A stretch of DNA of 45,538 nucleotides from Pseudoalteromonas shioyasakiensis (GTDB lineage Bacteria > Pseudomonadota > Gammaproteobacteria > Enterobacterales > Alteromonadaceae), in NCBI RefSeq assembly GCF_022398475.1, contig NZ_JAKEVM010000019.1:1-45538 (forward strand), read 5' to 3'. The notes beneath the pieces were generated by a model. The model saw only the letters and a list, made by a program, of their open reading frames with translations, was not told the DNA's origin and ran no database searches. A program made the position numbers and the translations under genes. Below, in pieces: positions 1 to 9,157 of the stretch (positions within the stretch are counted from its first letter, which is position 1; the number at the start of each line of letters is the position of its first letter).

Positions 1-260
1 ACTAAAAACGCAATACTGCTTACAAAGAGCGTGGCACCTAGCCCTAGAGTTAGTAGATTTGAAACCACCCATACTGGCTTTACAGTTATTGGCAAATCAT
101 TCGGATTTATGTCGTCAGTCACTAAAAAGATGTAAATAGACATATAAGTCAAAATACTGATTACAGTGATCGGAATATGCCAAAGTAATTCACGCTTTTC
201 TTTTTTTCGAGCTGTTTTATGTGCGGTATTTCTCTGTGCAAGTCTTTCTAAAGGGTCCAT
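1..260 (-). CDS. Small membrane protein, N-terminal part, cut by window edge
   Basis: An open frame runs from ATG at 260 off the left edge, giving 86 visible codons without a stop. The first ~25 residues are strongly basic (MDPLERLAQRNTAHKTARKK). A hydrophobic segment follows at about residues 27-45, then a short polar loop with several Asp/Asn, then a second hydrophobic segment at about 60-86. This is a two-helix membrane protein with a cytoplasmic basic tail. An AGGTAAG-like ribosome site lies just upstream. I do not recognise the family, and the missing C-terminus prevents a better call. It reads in the same direction as the GH97 gene but is separated from it by a terminator. Confidence 0.6.
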   Translation of the reverse strand, partial: MDPLERLAQRNTAHKTARKKEKRELLWHIPITVISILTYMSIYIFLVTDDINPNDLPITVKPVWVVSNLLTLGLGATLFVSSIAFL

Positions 261-360
261 TCTTTACTTACCTGAGTAATCATTCAAAAAATTTACCTTT
301 GAGAAAGGTGATTTGCAAGTAACCATAGCCAATACTCGTCCTCCTATTTCTCAAAACAAT

Positions 361-395
361 AAAAAAGCGCGACATCAAATGCCGCGCTCTTTTTT
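361..395 (-). terminator. Rho-independent terminator of the GH97 gene
   Basis: A GC-rich hairpin has arms GCGCGACAT and ATGCCGCGC around a CAA loop, flanked by A and T runs on both sides. Read on the minus strand the single mismatch becomes a G-U pair and the stem is followed by six T, so it fits best as the terminator of the gene ending at 425. Confidence 0.75.
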
Positions 396-424
396 CTTGA
401 AGCTTAAAACTTACAACTTTTAGC

Positions 425-2467
425 TTAGATTGCTTTAAATCGAATCGCTGTGCCGCCGCTGGTGGCAAGCTTTAACGTTAGCTTATCATCAGCAGTAACA
501 ATGCGTTTTTCTACTTTTAAGTCGTAAGGGTTATTTACCCATTCGGCTTTGTCACCGTCACGGTAGATTTGCGCTTCAAACTTTTTACCTTTATCTAAGA
601 AGTCTAACTTCACTTCTAAAGTGCGAGCTTTTTCGTCTGTAACAGCACCTAGATACCAGTCGTTACCTGAGTATTGATCACGCTTGCGTTCTTTACGTGC
701 AAACACAACGTAATCGCCAACTTCACCTTGTAGTGCAATACTTTGTTGCCAATCAGTTGGTACATCCTGAATAAACTGGAATGCATCTGGCTTCGCTAAG
801 TAGTTACGTGGTAAATCTGCCGCCATTTGAATTGGGCTGTACATTACAACGTATAGCGCTAATTGCTTCGCTAGGGTTGTTTGTGGGCGGTTGGTATCAG
901 CACCTAAACCGTTAAAGCCCATATCAAAAATACCTGGCGTAAAATCCATTGGGCCTGCAAGCATACGGGTGAAAGCTAGCATAGGAATATGCTCTGGTGG
1001 GTTCGGTGGTGTACCCCATGCGTTAAATTCTTGACCACGGGCACCTTCACGAGCAATCCAGTTCGGGTATGTACGACGTAGGCCGGTATCTTTCACAGGC
1101 TCATGTGTGTTGATACTAATTTTATGCTTTGCAGCTAGTTTTACGTTGTGTAGGTATTCATTAACCATGAACTGACCATCGTGCCATTCTTTGCGTACAA
1201 TGCCGTTTTCATCGATACGCTTGATGTTACCACCGTCGGCGACATAACCTGTTTTAACTTGGCTTACATTTGATTTTTCGTATAACGCAAATGCATCTTC
1301 CATTTGGTTACGGTAGTTGGTCACGTTGCCCGAAGTTTCGTGGTGACCAATTAATTGTACGCCTTTTTCTTTGCCGTAACGTGTCAGCTCTTCAATATCA
1401 AAGTCGTCGTAAGGTTGTGTGAAGCTAAATACGTCACCGTTAAAAAACCAGTCGCCATCCCAGCCAATATTCCAGCCTTCAACTAACACGCCATCGAAGC
1501 CATATTTAGCAGCGAAGTCCATGTAATACTTAGTGTTTGCAGTGGTTGCTCCATGAATTTTACCGCTACCCCAAGTATTTTCATTGATGTGCATACCCCA
1601 CCAAATACCTACGTATTTACCGGGTTTTACCCAAGATACATCACCCAGTTTATTTGGTTCGTTTAAGTTTAAGATGATATCTGAGTTGATTAAATCAACG
1701 GCTTCATCACCAATTTGAATTGTACGCCAAGGAGTATTAAATGCGCCTTGTTTTTTGACCGCTACACCGTCTGACCAAGGTGTTAGATCGGCTTGGAAGG
1801 TACCATCACGACGTTGATTTAAAACCATGCCTGCATAATCAACAAGGGCAGCTTCGTGAATACTGATATGCACACCCTCTTTATTTTTTATAGTAAATGG
1901 TGTGTGCACAAGTGCTGCTTTATGAAGTGGGGTGGTGTTATAAACATATTCATAACGGTTCCAACCACGAGCGGGGATCCACCAAGCTGTTGCATCTGAT
2001 GAATCTGTAATAGCAAACTCTGTAAGCTCTTTAGTGATTTCTACATCATCATAGCCAGCTTGTTTTGGTAATTCGTATCGAAAGCCTACACCATCATTAA
2101 AAGCACGAAAACGTACCGTAAATGTGCCACCTTGTGGTTGTGGTTTTTTAAAGGTAACAGCGACTTCGTTATGGTTATCAACCACAGTTTGGCGTTCACC
2201 CCAAGGTTGCTCCCAGCTGCTTTTTACCGAATCAGTGGTTTGGCTGCTAATTTTATAACCTTCACTCATTGCTGGTTGTTGTTTAAAAACAAGGCCTAAC
2301 GAAGAGTTAGCAATGACTTGTTTACCGGCAAAGCTGATTTCGTAGCTAGGTGTGTGTTGCTCATCTGAGATAGTTACTTTGATCTGCCCATCAGGTGAAC
2401 TGACGGTTGTGGTTTGTGCTAGGCAAGTACCTGAAAAGGCTGCTAACATTAAGGCAGTTAATCGCAT
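425..2467 (-). CDS. Secreted glycoside hydrolase family 97, alpha-glucosidase (SusB-like)
   Basis: This 680-aa protein should hydrolyse alpha-glucosidic bonds of maltodextrins in the periplasm. Residues 1-17 form a signal peptide ending CLA. An N-terminal beta-sandwich (about 20-275) precedes a TIM barrel (about 285-570) and a C-terminal beta domain. Glutamates typical of the inverting, calcium-dependent GH97 branch are visible: GHHETS (E377), NTHEP (E456) and GARGQE (E480). The retaining alpha-galactosidase branch uses an Asp nucleophile instead, so alpha-glucosidase is preferred. Length matches the family. The start is set by AAGGAA upstream of ATG 2467 and by the signal peptide. The promoter region carries the same palindrome as the TonB receptor/pullulanase operon at 18171, which points to joint maltodextrin control. 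Exact substrate is inferred. Confidence 0.93.
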   Translation of the reverse strand: MRLTALMLAAFSGTCLAQTTTVSSPDGQIKVTISDEQHTPSYEISFAGKQVIANSSLGLVFKQQPAMSEGYKISSQTTDSVKSSWEQPWGERQTVVDNHNEVAVTFKKPQPQGGTFTVRFRAFNDGVGFRYELPKQAGYDDVEITKELTEFAITDSSDATAWWIPARGWNRYEYVYNTTPLHKAALVHTPFTIKNKEGVHISIHEAALVDYAGMVLNQRRDGTFQADLTPWSDGVAVKKQGAFNTPWRTIQIGDEAVDLINSDIILNLNEPNKLGDVSWVKPGKYVGIWWGMHINENTWGSGKIHGATTANTKYYMDFAAKYGFDGVLVEGWNIGWDGDWFFNGDVFSFTQPYDDFDIEELTRYGKEKGVQLIGHHETSGNVTNYRNQMEDAFALYEKSNVSQVKTGYVADGGNIKRIDENGIVRKEWHDGQFMVNEYLHNVKLAAKHKISINTHEPVKDTGLRRTYPNWIAREGARGQEFNAWGTPPNPPEHIPMLAFTRMLAGPMDFTPGIFDMGFNGLGADTNRPQTTLAKQLALYVVMYSPIQMAADLPRNYLAKPDAFQFIQDVPTDWQQSIALQGEVGDYVVFARKERKRDQYSGNDWYLGAVTDEKARTLEVKLDFLDKGKKFEAQIYRDGDKAEWVNNPYDLKVEKRIVTADDKLTLKLATSGGTAIRFKAI

Positions 2468-2547
2468 TGTTGTTCCTTGGCGGCTTATGGTTATGGATTG
2501 TTGTCATGTATTCACATATATCCTTAAAGCATAAAGTGACTTGCTGG

Positions 2548-2577
2548 TTAATACGAGAGATCTGCATACGTATTCAA
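2548..2577 (-). promoter_or_regulatory. GH97 promoter with LacI-type operator TGCATACGTATTCA (2563-2576)
   Basis: The near-perfect palindrome TGCATACGTATTCA with a central CG has the shape of a LacI-family operator. On the minus strand it overlaps a candidate -35 (TTGAAT, 2572-2577) that is followed after 18 bases by TATTAA (2548-2553). The identical 14-mer occurs at 18171-18184, again over the -35. Operator identity is inferred; the repeat itself is seen directly. The regulator (a MalR-like protein is likely) is not in the window. Confidence 0.7.
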
Positions 2578-2627
2578 CAAAGTGAACGCGGCGATATCCA
2601 GCCCAGCACCTAAAAAGGTTTAGCAAA

Positions 2628-3245
2628 ATGACAAGAATAACTTTGTTGCTACTACTATTGTTTAGTCAATGTTTATTGGCACAGCAAATACAGATAGTTG
2701 ATAAGCAGAATCAACCTGTCAAAAATGCAGTGGTTTGGCTTAAAGGCTCAAAACAACTCACATCTCTTGATAGTCATTACACGATGAGCCAAAAAAAACG
2801 TGCCTTTGTGCCTCATGTGTTGGCAGTGCCACAAGGGGCTAATGTTGAGTTTCCAAACCTTGATTCAATCATGCACCACGTTTATTCATTTTCTAAAGCA
2901 AAGCAATTTGAGTTAAAGCTTTACCACGATAAACCAGAAAAACCGATTAACTTTGCACAATCGGGGGTTGTTGAGCTTGGCTGTAACATTCATGACTGGA
3001 TGCTGGGTTACATTGTGGTTGTAGATGGGGGTATTTATGGGCAAACAGATGAGCAAGGTATGGTTGAGTTAAGCTTACCAGAAGGTAAGTTTACTTTGGC
3101 TGTTTGGCATGACCGCTTTAATGATATCAGCACACCAGAAACCATCGATATGACTAACAATGCAAAGTCATTGAGCTACCAGCTAAAACAAGCCTTATTA
3201 CCAAAACTAGAATTAAGCAGTGACGAGTTTGATGATTATGAATAA
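2628..3245 (+). CDS. Periplasmic cupredoxin-like protein (often named methylamine utilization protein)
   Basis: This 205-aa protein has a signal peptide (about 1-18, ending LLA). A short Ig-like segment is followed by a cupredoxin-like fold. Candidate type 1 copper ligands are seen in order: H84 in IMHHVYSFS, then C119, H122 and M125 in the loop GCNIHDWMLGY. The Cys-x2-His-x2-Met spacing is that of plastocyanin-type sites. The last part (about 126-180) resembles a small carboxypeptidase-regulatory-like beta domain. Related proteins are annotated as methylamine utilization proteins, but no methylamine dehydrogenase genes are present, so that name should not be taken as function. Its stop overlaps the start of the next gene (ATGAATAA), so the two are translationally coupled. 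Electron transfer or copper handling is the likely role. Confidence 0.8.
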   Translation: MTRITLLLLLLFSQCLLAQQIQIVDKQNQPVKNAVVWLKGSKQLTSLDSHYTMSQKKRAFVPHVLAVPQGANVEFPNLDSIMHHVYSFSKAKQFELKLYHDKPEKPINFAQSGVVELGCNIHDWMLGYIVVVDGGIYGQTDEQGMVELSLPEGKFTLAVWHDRFNDISTPETIDMTNNAKSLSYQLKQALLPKLELSSDEFDDYE

Positions 3246-4461
3246 ATGGCAAGCTTTAGCACTGGCGAGTGTTTTTGGGTTGCCTGCAGTGGCATTTGCT
3301 GAGCATGATGGGCTGGTAACTGTTTCGGCTGTGCGTGGTGACCAACTAGCGAGCTATCAGCGCAAAGGAATTGGCTTATACCGTTATGACCAAGAGCATG
3401 ATGGTGTTGTGATATCCCAAGCTATGCTGAGTAGTCGTTTTGAGTTAACGAGTGATTGGTCTGCGCATACAGTGCTTAACGCCCATCCTGATCCTGAACT
3501 AACAGTCGGTTTTACTCAGGCTTATTTACAATATCAACCGCTCACTGCAAGTCGTTACAAATGGGCTGTTAAAGCGGGTGGCTTTTATCCAAAAATGTCA
3601 CTTGAAAACCCACAAAGTGGTTGGATGTCACCTTATAACTACACTAATTCTGCGATTAATAGCTGGATTGGCGAAGAGGTGCGGGCCTTTGGTTTAGAGG
3701 CAAACATCAAGCGCCCAGGTAGAAAATTTAGAAGTAACCATAGCTTTGAAGGCTTTGCTGCGGTTTTTAAAGGTAACGATCCAGCTGGAACACTCTTGTC
3801 ATGGCGAGGGTTCGCTATGCATGACAGGCAAACCACATTCAATGAACAAATCGATTTTGCTATTCCACATTCTTTTGAGTGGACGCAGTTAGATAAGCAA
3901 GCTGAGTATGTTGAGCCTTTCGAAGAAGTCGATGGGCGCTTTGGTTATTACGTCGGTGCACATTGGGATTATCAAAAAAAATCGCAATTACGTGTTTATT
4001 ATTATGACAACAATGGCGATCCAGGTGCGTTGAATACCCGTACTGGTCAATATGCGTGGGATACACGTTTTTTAAGCGCGGCATGGTTATATAAGTTTAA
4101 TAAGCAAACCCGCATTATTGTTCAGATCCTTGATGGTAAAACTGCGATGGGTACAAATCGTGGGGTAGACAATGATTTTTATAGTCATTTTGTTCTATTA
4201 AGTCACAAGTTGGACCAGCATCGTCTCACAATTAGGTATGATTATTTTAAGGTTAGCGATCATGATGATTGGCAATTTGATCCTAATCAAAGTCGTGGAG
4301 AAGCTTTAACCGCAAGTTGGCGTTATCAACTGTCGACCAAGTGGCAAGTAGGTGCTGAATATTCAGTGCTGAGCAGTGACGCTCAAAATAGACCTGGTAT
4401 GGGATTTAATGAGCATAACTCGCAGCAGCAATTACAACTTTCAGCGAGCTGGCACTTTTAA
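3238..4461 (+). CDS. Outer-membrane beta-barrel protein, unassigned family
   Basis: The predicted product has 407 aa from ATG 3238. In-frame alternatives at 3232 (ATG) and 3220 (GTG) would put extra residues before the signal peptide. The signal peptide is MNKWQALALASVFGLPAVAFA. The remainder shows alternating hydrophobic and polar residues rich in Tyr and Trp, and ends in a strand with terminal Phe (LSASWHF), the usual recognition signal for the barrel assembly machinery. I see no recognised substrate motif. Overlap with the cupredoxin gene suggests the two act together, for example in passing a metal or small solute across the envelope. Specificity is not deducible. Confidence 0.78.
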   Translation: MNKWQALALASVFGLPAVAFAEHDGLVTVSAVRGDQLASYQRKGIGLYRYDQEHDGVVISQAMLSSRFELTSDWSAHTVLNAHPDPELTVGFTQAYLQYQPLTASRYKWAVKAGGFYPKMSLENPQSGWMSPYNYTNSAINSWIGEEVRAFGLEANIKRPGRKFRSNHSFEGFAAVFKGNDPAGTLLSWRGFAMHDRQTTFNEQIDFAIPHSFEWTQLDKQAEYVEPFEEVDGRFGYYVGAHWDYQKKSQLRVYYYDNNGDPGALNTRTGQYAWDTRFLSAAWLYKFNKQTRIIVQILDGKTAMGTNRGVDNDFYSHFVLLSHKLDQHRLTIRYDYFKVSDHDDWQFDPNQSRGEALTASWRYQLSTKWQVGAEYSVLSSDAQNRPGMGFNEHNSQQQLQLSASWHF

Positions 4462-4535
4462 TTTCATACACTTTTTCAGTTTTTCTACTAACATTCTAAT
4501 GAACGTGCTGATTAGAATTTAAATTAGGATAATGT

Positions 4536-6137
4536 ATGAAGTTACAAAGCATTCGCGTCAAAAGTTCTTTGCCTATTGTGCTACTCGGCATTGCTATCGT
4601 CATTTTAATTGCTGGCTATACCTATCTAATTAACCTTCAAAAAGAAGCGATTGATGCACAGTCAGAACGCTTCTTAAATGCGGTCTCTGTGGTTGTTAAT
4701 GCTGACCGAGACCTATACCAAGCTAAAGTCGCAGAGCTGCAACTCGTTACCCTAATGAAAGGGGATAAAGGCCAACTTACTGACCATCAAGAGAATGCCG
4801 AACAGGTTAAAGACCGTTTCAAGCAATATTTATCTTATATGTCGCCATATTCTGAGGTGACTGGTCAGTTTCGTAACTTTGATAGCGCATTTGACGCTTG
4901 GTATGCAGCATCAACAGCTCATATTAATAACCCAGCAAATGCTTCACAAAAACAAGCGTCTGAGCAAAGCTTTTCAGCACTACGTGATATTTTAGATAAA
5001 GCCGGAGAAGCGGCAGACAAAACCTCTCAAGCAGAGACAGAAAAGCTGATGGATAAAGTAATAGGCTTTAAAGTGATGCTTATGGTGATGATTGCTGTGG
5101 TTTTAGCTGTTGCTGGTTGGTTTAGTTATTTTGTGCCGCGCCAGCTTACAAAACAAATTAACTTTGTCACAGAGCGGATTAACGAGATAGCCTCTGGAGA
5201 TGGTGATTTAACAGGTCGTATCAATGTTAAAACACAAGATGAATTTGCCGAGTTAGCAACTGCATTTAATCGCTTTTTAGATAATCTGCAGCAGTTAATC
5301 AAAGATATTTTAGAGCAAGCGAAAGAGCTACATAATCTAGGCAACGATTTAGATAACTTTGCAAATCAAAACCATCAAGTTAACCAAAAGCTTAGCCAAG
5401 CATCTGAGTCTATAGTCAGTGCTGTACATGAAATGAGTGTAGCAAGTCGCGAAGTAGCTAATGTGGCGCAAAACTCATCTCACGAAGCCGATAATTCACA
5501 ACAGCTAGCTAAACAAGGTTTAGCTGCGGTTGATAATTCAAGCCGTAAAATTATTGCGCTATCAGACAACATGGAGCATGCCAGCCAGCGTTCAACTGAG
5601 TTGCAACAAAGCTCAGACAACATTGCTAAAGTGCTTGAAGTTATTCGTGCTATTGCCGAGCAAACTAACCTACTTGCACTGAATGCAGCAATTGAAGCGG
5701 CCCGCGCCGGAGAACAAGGGCGAGGTTTTGCGGTAGTAGCTGATGAGGTTCGTACCCTTGCGACTCGCACGCAAGATAGCACTAATGATATTCAAACTAT
5801 GGTGGAGCAGTTTGCAACCAGCGTTGAGCAGTCACTGCAAGCTATTAACAGTGGTAAGCAATATGCCGATGAAGCGGTTGAGTCATTCACACAAACCAAT
5901 GATGTGCTTAACTCAATGCAAGAGTCATCAGTTAAGGTAAATGATATGGCGATGCAGACAGCGCAAGCGACTGAAGAGCAAACTGCTGTAGCAGATGAAA
6001 TTAGCCAAAATTTATCAGACTTAAATGACCAAACCCAACAAGGGGGCGGCTTAGCAAGTTCAACACAAGAAGTGGCTAATCGTATGAATCAACTCACTGA
6101 TGAGCTCAATCATTTAGTGAATCGATTTAAAGTCTAA
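4536..6137 (+). CDS. Methyl-accepting chemotaxis protein
   Basis: This 533-aa receptor has an N-terminal membrane helix (about 12-33), a mostly helical periplasmic sensor (34-177, consistent with a four-helix-bundle type), a second membrane helix (178-199), a HAMP domain (201-253) and a long coiled-coil signalling domain. The conserved hairpin tip reads [20 protein letters not shown] (about 373-392). There is no C-terminal CheR/CheB-tethering pentapeptide; the chain ends NHLVNRFKV. The start follows AGGA at 4526. The ligand is unknown; the cupredoxin/barrel pair lies 74 bases upstream and could share a process, but a separate promoter is possible in the AT-rich gap. It ends at a strong terminator shared with speE. 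Confidence 0.95.
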   Translation: MKLQSIRVKSSLPIVLLGIAIVILIAGYTYLINLQKEAIDAQSERFLNAVSVVVNADRDLYQAKVAELQLVTLMKGDKGQLTDHQENAEQVKDRFKQYLSYMSPYSEVTGQFRNFDSAFDAWYAASTAHINNPANASQKQASEQSFSALRDILDKAGEAADKTSQAETEKLMDKVIGFKVMLMVMIAVVLAVAGWFSYFVPRQLTKQINFVTERINEIASGDGDLTGRINVKTQDEFAELATAFNRFLDNLQQLIKDILEQAKELHNLGNDLDNFANQNHQVNQKLSQASESIVSAVHEMSVASREVANVAQNSSHEADNSQQLAKQGLAAVDNSSRKIIALSDNMEHASQRSTELQQSSDNIAKVLEVIRAIAEQTNLLALNAAIEAARAGEQGRGFAVVADEVRTLATRTQDSTNDIQTMVEQFATSVEQSLQAINSGKQYADEAVESFTQTNDVLNSMQESSVKVNDMAMQTAQATEEQTAVADEISQNLSDLNDQTQQGGGLASSTQEVANRMNQLTDELNHLVNRFKV

Positions 6138-6149
6138 TTATAAACCAAC

Positions 6150-6176
6150 AAAAAAGGGCTCAATGAGCCCTTTTTT
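6150..6176. terminator. Bidirectional terminator between the chemoreceptor and speE
   Basis: The perfect stem GGGCT/AGCCC with a CAATG loop is preceded by an A run and followed by six T, so it can terminate transcription from both converging genes. Confidence 0.85.
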
Positions 6177-6193
6177 ACATCTAGCTAAAACGC

Positions 6194-7057
6194 TTACTTT
6201 TTCTCAAAAGCACGCTTCATATAATTTGGTGTCGCTAATGCGCCGTGGTGAATACCTGCATTATAGTATTCTGTGCTTTGCGCAAGTGTATTTGCATCAT
6301 CTTCACGAAACCCTGCGAATGCTTCTGACTTACGAGCAAGGGTGACTGACCATAAACCGCTTGGGTAAATTGGCTGTGGGAAAGGCAGCGTTTGTAGGTC
6401 AACAAAACCCACTTCTGTCATTGCATCACGCATTTCTACTAATAGTGGCATATGCATAAGTGGTGATTCACTTTGCTGAATTAAGATGCCACCCGGGCGA
6501 AGTGCAGTTAAACAGCTAGTATAGAAAGCGTGGTTGAATAAACCTTCGCCCGGACCAACTGGATCTGTACCATCAACAATTACTACATCTATTGATTCTG
6601 GCGCTGCTTCACGCATGTACTTGATGCCGTCGTCAAACATCACTGTTGCACGAGGATCTTGGTTTGATTCACACAGCTCAGGGAAGTATTTAAGTGACAT
6701 TTGTGTCACGACTTCGTCGATATCAATTTGCGTTACGCTCTCAACACCTGGGTGTTTTAAAACTTCGCGTAAAGTACCGCAGTCACCACCACCAATGATC
6801 ACAACATTTTTTGGATTTGGGTGTGCAAGCAATGCCGGATGGCTGATCATCTCGTGATAAAAAAAGTTTTCACGGCTACTTACCATAGTACAACCGTCAA
6901 TAATCATCAGATTACCGAAGTCAGTTGTTTCGTACATTTCTACTTTTTGAAATGGCGATTGCTGTTCATCAAGCTTTTTAGTAATGCGTAATGAAAAGGC
7001 ACTACCATCACGGTCACTAATTTCAGTGAACCAGTTGTTTTGATCTAAATTAGCCAT
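6194..7057 (-). CDS. speE: Spermidine synthase (putrescine aminopropyltransferase)
   Basis: The cytoplasmic enzyme transfers the aminopropyl group of decarboxylated S-adenosylmethionine to putrescine. From ATG 7057 it has 287 aa, essentially the length of E. coli SpeE. An N-terminal beta domain carries FYHEMISH (about 66-73). The Rossmann methyltransferase-like fold shows the cofactor loop GGGDCG (89-94), the acidic end QIDIDE, and the catalytic segment VDGTDPVGPGEGL (D162). An upstream TTG could extend the frame by 14 residues, but those residues are not family-like and ATG MANLDQNNW aligns with known N-termini. It diverges from speA, so the two polyamine genes share a control region. No speD or speB is in the window. 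Confidence 0.95.
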   Translation of the reverse strand: MANLDQNNWFTEISDRDGSAFSLRITKKLDEQQSPFQKVEMYETTDFGNLMIIDGCTMVSSRENFFYHEMISHPALLAHPNPKNVVIIGGGDCGTLREVLKHPGVESVTQIDIDEVVTQMSLKYFPELCESNQDPRATVMFDDGIKYMREAAPESIDVVIVDGTDPVGPGEGLFNHAFYTSCLTALRPGGILIQQSESPLMHMPLLVEMRDAMTEVGFVDLQTLPFPQPIYPSGLWSVTLARKSEAFAGFREDDANTLAQSTEYYNAGIHHGALATPNYMKRAFEKK

Positions 7058-7255
7058 CTTGCTTATACACTTTTGGTTAATGGTAAAAAAGGGGGGCAAT
7101 TTTGCCAGTGCTTGACCAATTGCTCAATCAAATTTTAATCAGTATAGCGAATATTTTTTATCACTTTGGCATATAGCGCAATTTTTGTTAGCGTGGTCAG
7201 CCCTAGCGTATTAAAATGTGCGTTTATATTTAATGAAATTACAGAAGATATTGCC

Positions 7256-9136
7256 ATGACTTGGGGTTTAGACAAAGCACGCGATACATACAATGTTGCT
7301 CATTGGAGTGACGGTTACTTTGACATTAACGCACAAGGTGAGCTGGTGGCTTACCCTGATGGCGATCAAACAAAAGCTGCGGTGTCTTTATCTGAACTAA
7401 CCGAGCAATTCAAAAAGCAAGGTCTTACTTTACCTGTACTAGTACGCTTTACTGACATTTTACAAAATCGTGTTGATACCCTAACGAGTGCTTTTACCAA
7501 AGCCTGTAATGCCCGTGAATACCAAGGTAGTTATACCTGTGTTTACCCAATCAAGGTTAATCAGCAGCGCTCTGTGGTTAGTAAACTACTTGCTCATCCA
7601 AGTGGTTTAGTCGGCCTTGAAGCCGGCTCAAAGCCTGAACTTATGGCGATTTTAGGTGTAGCACAAGAGCCAATTACCATTGTTTGTAATGGCTACAAAG
7701 ACAGTGAGTTTTTACGTTTAGCCTGTATCGGTCAAGGCATGGGCCATAAGGTTCATATTGTTGTAGAAAAACTGTCTGAACTAACCACCTTATTGGCTGA
7801 AATTGATGACTTAGGTATTGAGCCATCAATCGGTATTCGCATTCGCTTAAACTCGGTAGGTAAAGGTAAATGGCAAAACACCGGTGGTGAAAAAGGCAAA
7901 TTTGGTTTAACTGCAGGCCAAGTACTTTCTGCGGTTGAGCTACTTAAGTCACGTAATAAACTCCATTTAATGCAACTTGTGCATTTTCATATCGGCTCTC
8001 AAATTGCCAATATCCGTGATATTCATCGAGCACTGCGTGAATGTGCCCGCCATTTTGCAGAGTTAACGCAGTTAGGCGTACCACTAAATACAGTTGATGT
8101 TGGTGGTGGTTTAGGTGTTGACTATGAAGGGTCTGGTTCACGTAGTTCGTGTTCAATGAACTACAGTGTTGATGAATATGCACGTAATGTAGTGAATGCA
8201 TTTGCTGAAGTATGCCAACAACATGCTCTTAAGCACCCAGCCATTATTACTGAATCTGGCCGTGCGTTAACTGCGCACCACGCAGTATTAATTACAGATG
8301 TTATTGATGTTGAGCGTGCACCTAACCATGCGAATCCAACGGCGCCTGAGGCTGACAGCGTATTAGTGTTAGATGAAATGTGGCAGTGCTTACAGCGTTT
8401 AACGCCGCGAATGGCACTAGAAATTTATCATGATGCAATGCATCTATTTAGTGAAGCCCATGACCAATATGTGCATGGCCTACTCACTATGCTTGAATGG
8501 GCAAAGCTCGAGCAGCTGTATTTCACCATTTTACACCGTGTTCGAGCATCTCTCAGCGAGAATGCCCGTGCCCACCGTGAAGTGTTAGATGATTTAAACG
8601 AAAAGCTGGCCGATAAGCTATTCGTTAATTTCTCATTATTCCAATCACTGCCAGATGTTTGGGGTATTCAGCAACTTTTCCCTGTGATGCCAGTAGAAAA
8701 CCTTCATCAGCCATTAACGCAACGCGCTATTATTCAAGACATTACCTGTGACTCTGATGGACAAATTCGTAACTATGTTGAAGGTACAGGTATTGAGAGT
8801 AGTTTACCTATTCCTGAGTACAAGCAAGGTCAGCAATACCACATTGCCATGTTCTTAGTGGGCGCGTATCAAGAAATTTTAGGTGATTTACATAACCTAT
8901 TTGGCGACACAGATTCAGTGCATGTTGAGCTTACTGAAGCGGGTTACCAGCTGACTAACGCAATTAAAGGCGACAGCGTTAAGGACGTATTAAAGTTTGT
9001 TGATTATGATAGCGACATTCTTGCTGAAAACTTTGCAAAACGGGTTAACTCACTGGCAATTGATGAGCAATCTAAGGCACAATATTTGTCAGAACTAAAT
9101 GCAGGCCTTGCTGGCTATACGTATTTTGAAGATTAA
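7256..9136 (+). CDS. speA: Biosynthetic arginine decarboxylase
   Basis: This PLP enzyme converts arginine to agmatine, the first step of the arginine route to putrescine. From ATG 7256 (MTWGLDKARDTYNVAHW) it has 626 aa. The fold-III alanine-racemase-like barrel carries the PLP lysine in YPIKVNQQ (K100), HFHIGSQ (243-249), the phosphate loop GGGLG (283-287) and ESGRA (334-338). The C-terminal beta domain has the active-site Cys in DITCDSDG (C498). A longer frame opens at 7166 but its first 30 residues are unlike the family. It diverges from speE across a 198-base region with a weak promoter candidate (TTGCTC-N17-TATAGC, 7120-7148). The acyltransferase operon follows 21 bases downstream and may be partly co-transcribed. 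Confidence 0.96.
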   Translation: MTWGLDKARDTYNVAHWSDGYFDINAQGELVAYPDGDQTKAAVSLSELTEQFKKQGLTLPVLVRFTDILQNRVDTLTSAFTKACNAREYQGSYTCVYPIKVNQQRSVVSKLLAHPSGLVGLEAGSKPELMAILGVAQEPITIVCNGYKDSEFLRLACIGQGMGHKVHIVVEKLSELTTLLAEIDDLGIEPSIGIRIRLNSVGKGKWQNTGGEKGKFGLTAGQVLSAVELLKSRNKLHLMQLVHFHIGSQIANIRDIHRALRECARHFAELTQLGVPLNTVDVGGGLGVDYEGSGSRSSCSMNYSVDEYARNVVNAFAEVCQQHALKHPAIITESGRALTAHHAVLITDVIDVERAPNHANPTAPEADSVLVLDEMWQCLQRLTPRMALEIYHDAMHLFSEAHDQYVHGLLTMLEWAKLEQLYFTILHRVRASLSENARAHREVLDDLNEKLADKLFVNFSLFQSLPDVWGIQQLFPVMPVENLHQPLTQRAIIQDITCDSDGQIRNYVEGTGIESSLPIPEYKQGQQYHIAMFLVGAYQEILGDLHNLFGDTDSVHVELTEAGYQLTNAIKGDSVKDVLKFVDYDSDILAENFAKRVNSLAIDEQSKAQYLSELNAGLAGYTYFED

Positions 9137-9157
9137 GCATTAAAGGAATAAGTAGTA

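Noticed and set aside
2352..2613. Plus-strand frames crossing the start of the GH97 gene
   Set aside because: They overlap the signal peptide antisense or the promoter/operator, lack ribosome sites and have no recognisable features.
9115..9130. TATACGTATT core near the speA stop resembling the shared operator
   Set aside because: The outer TG and CA arms are absent and it lies inside coding sequence, so it is a chance match to the central eight bases.
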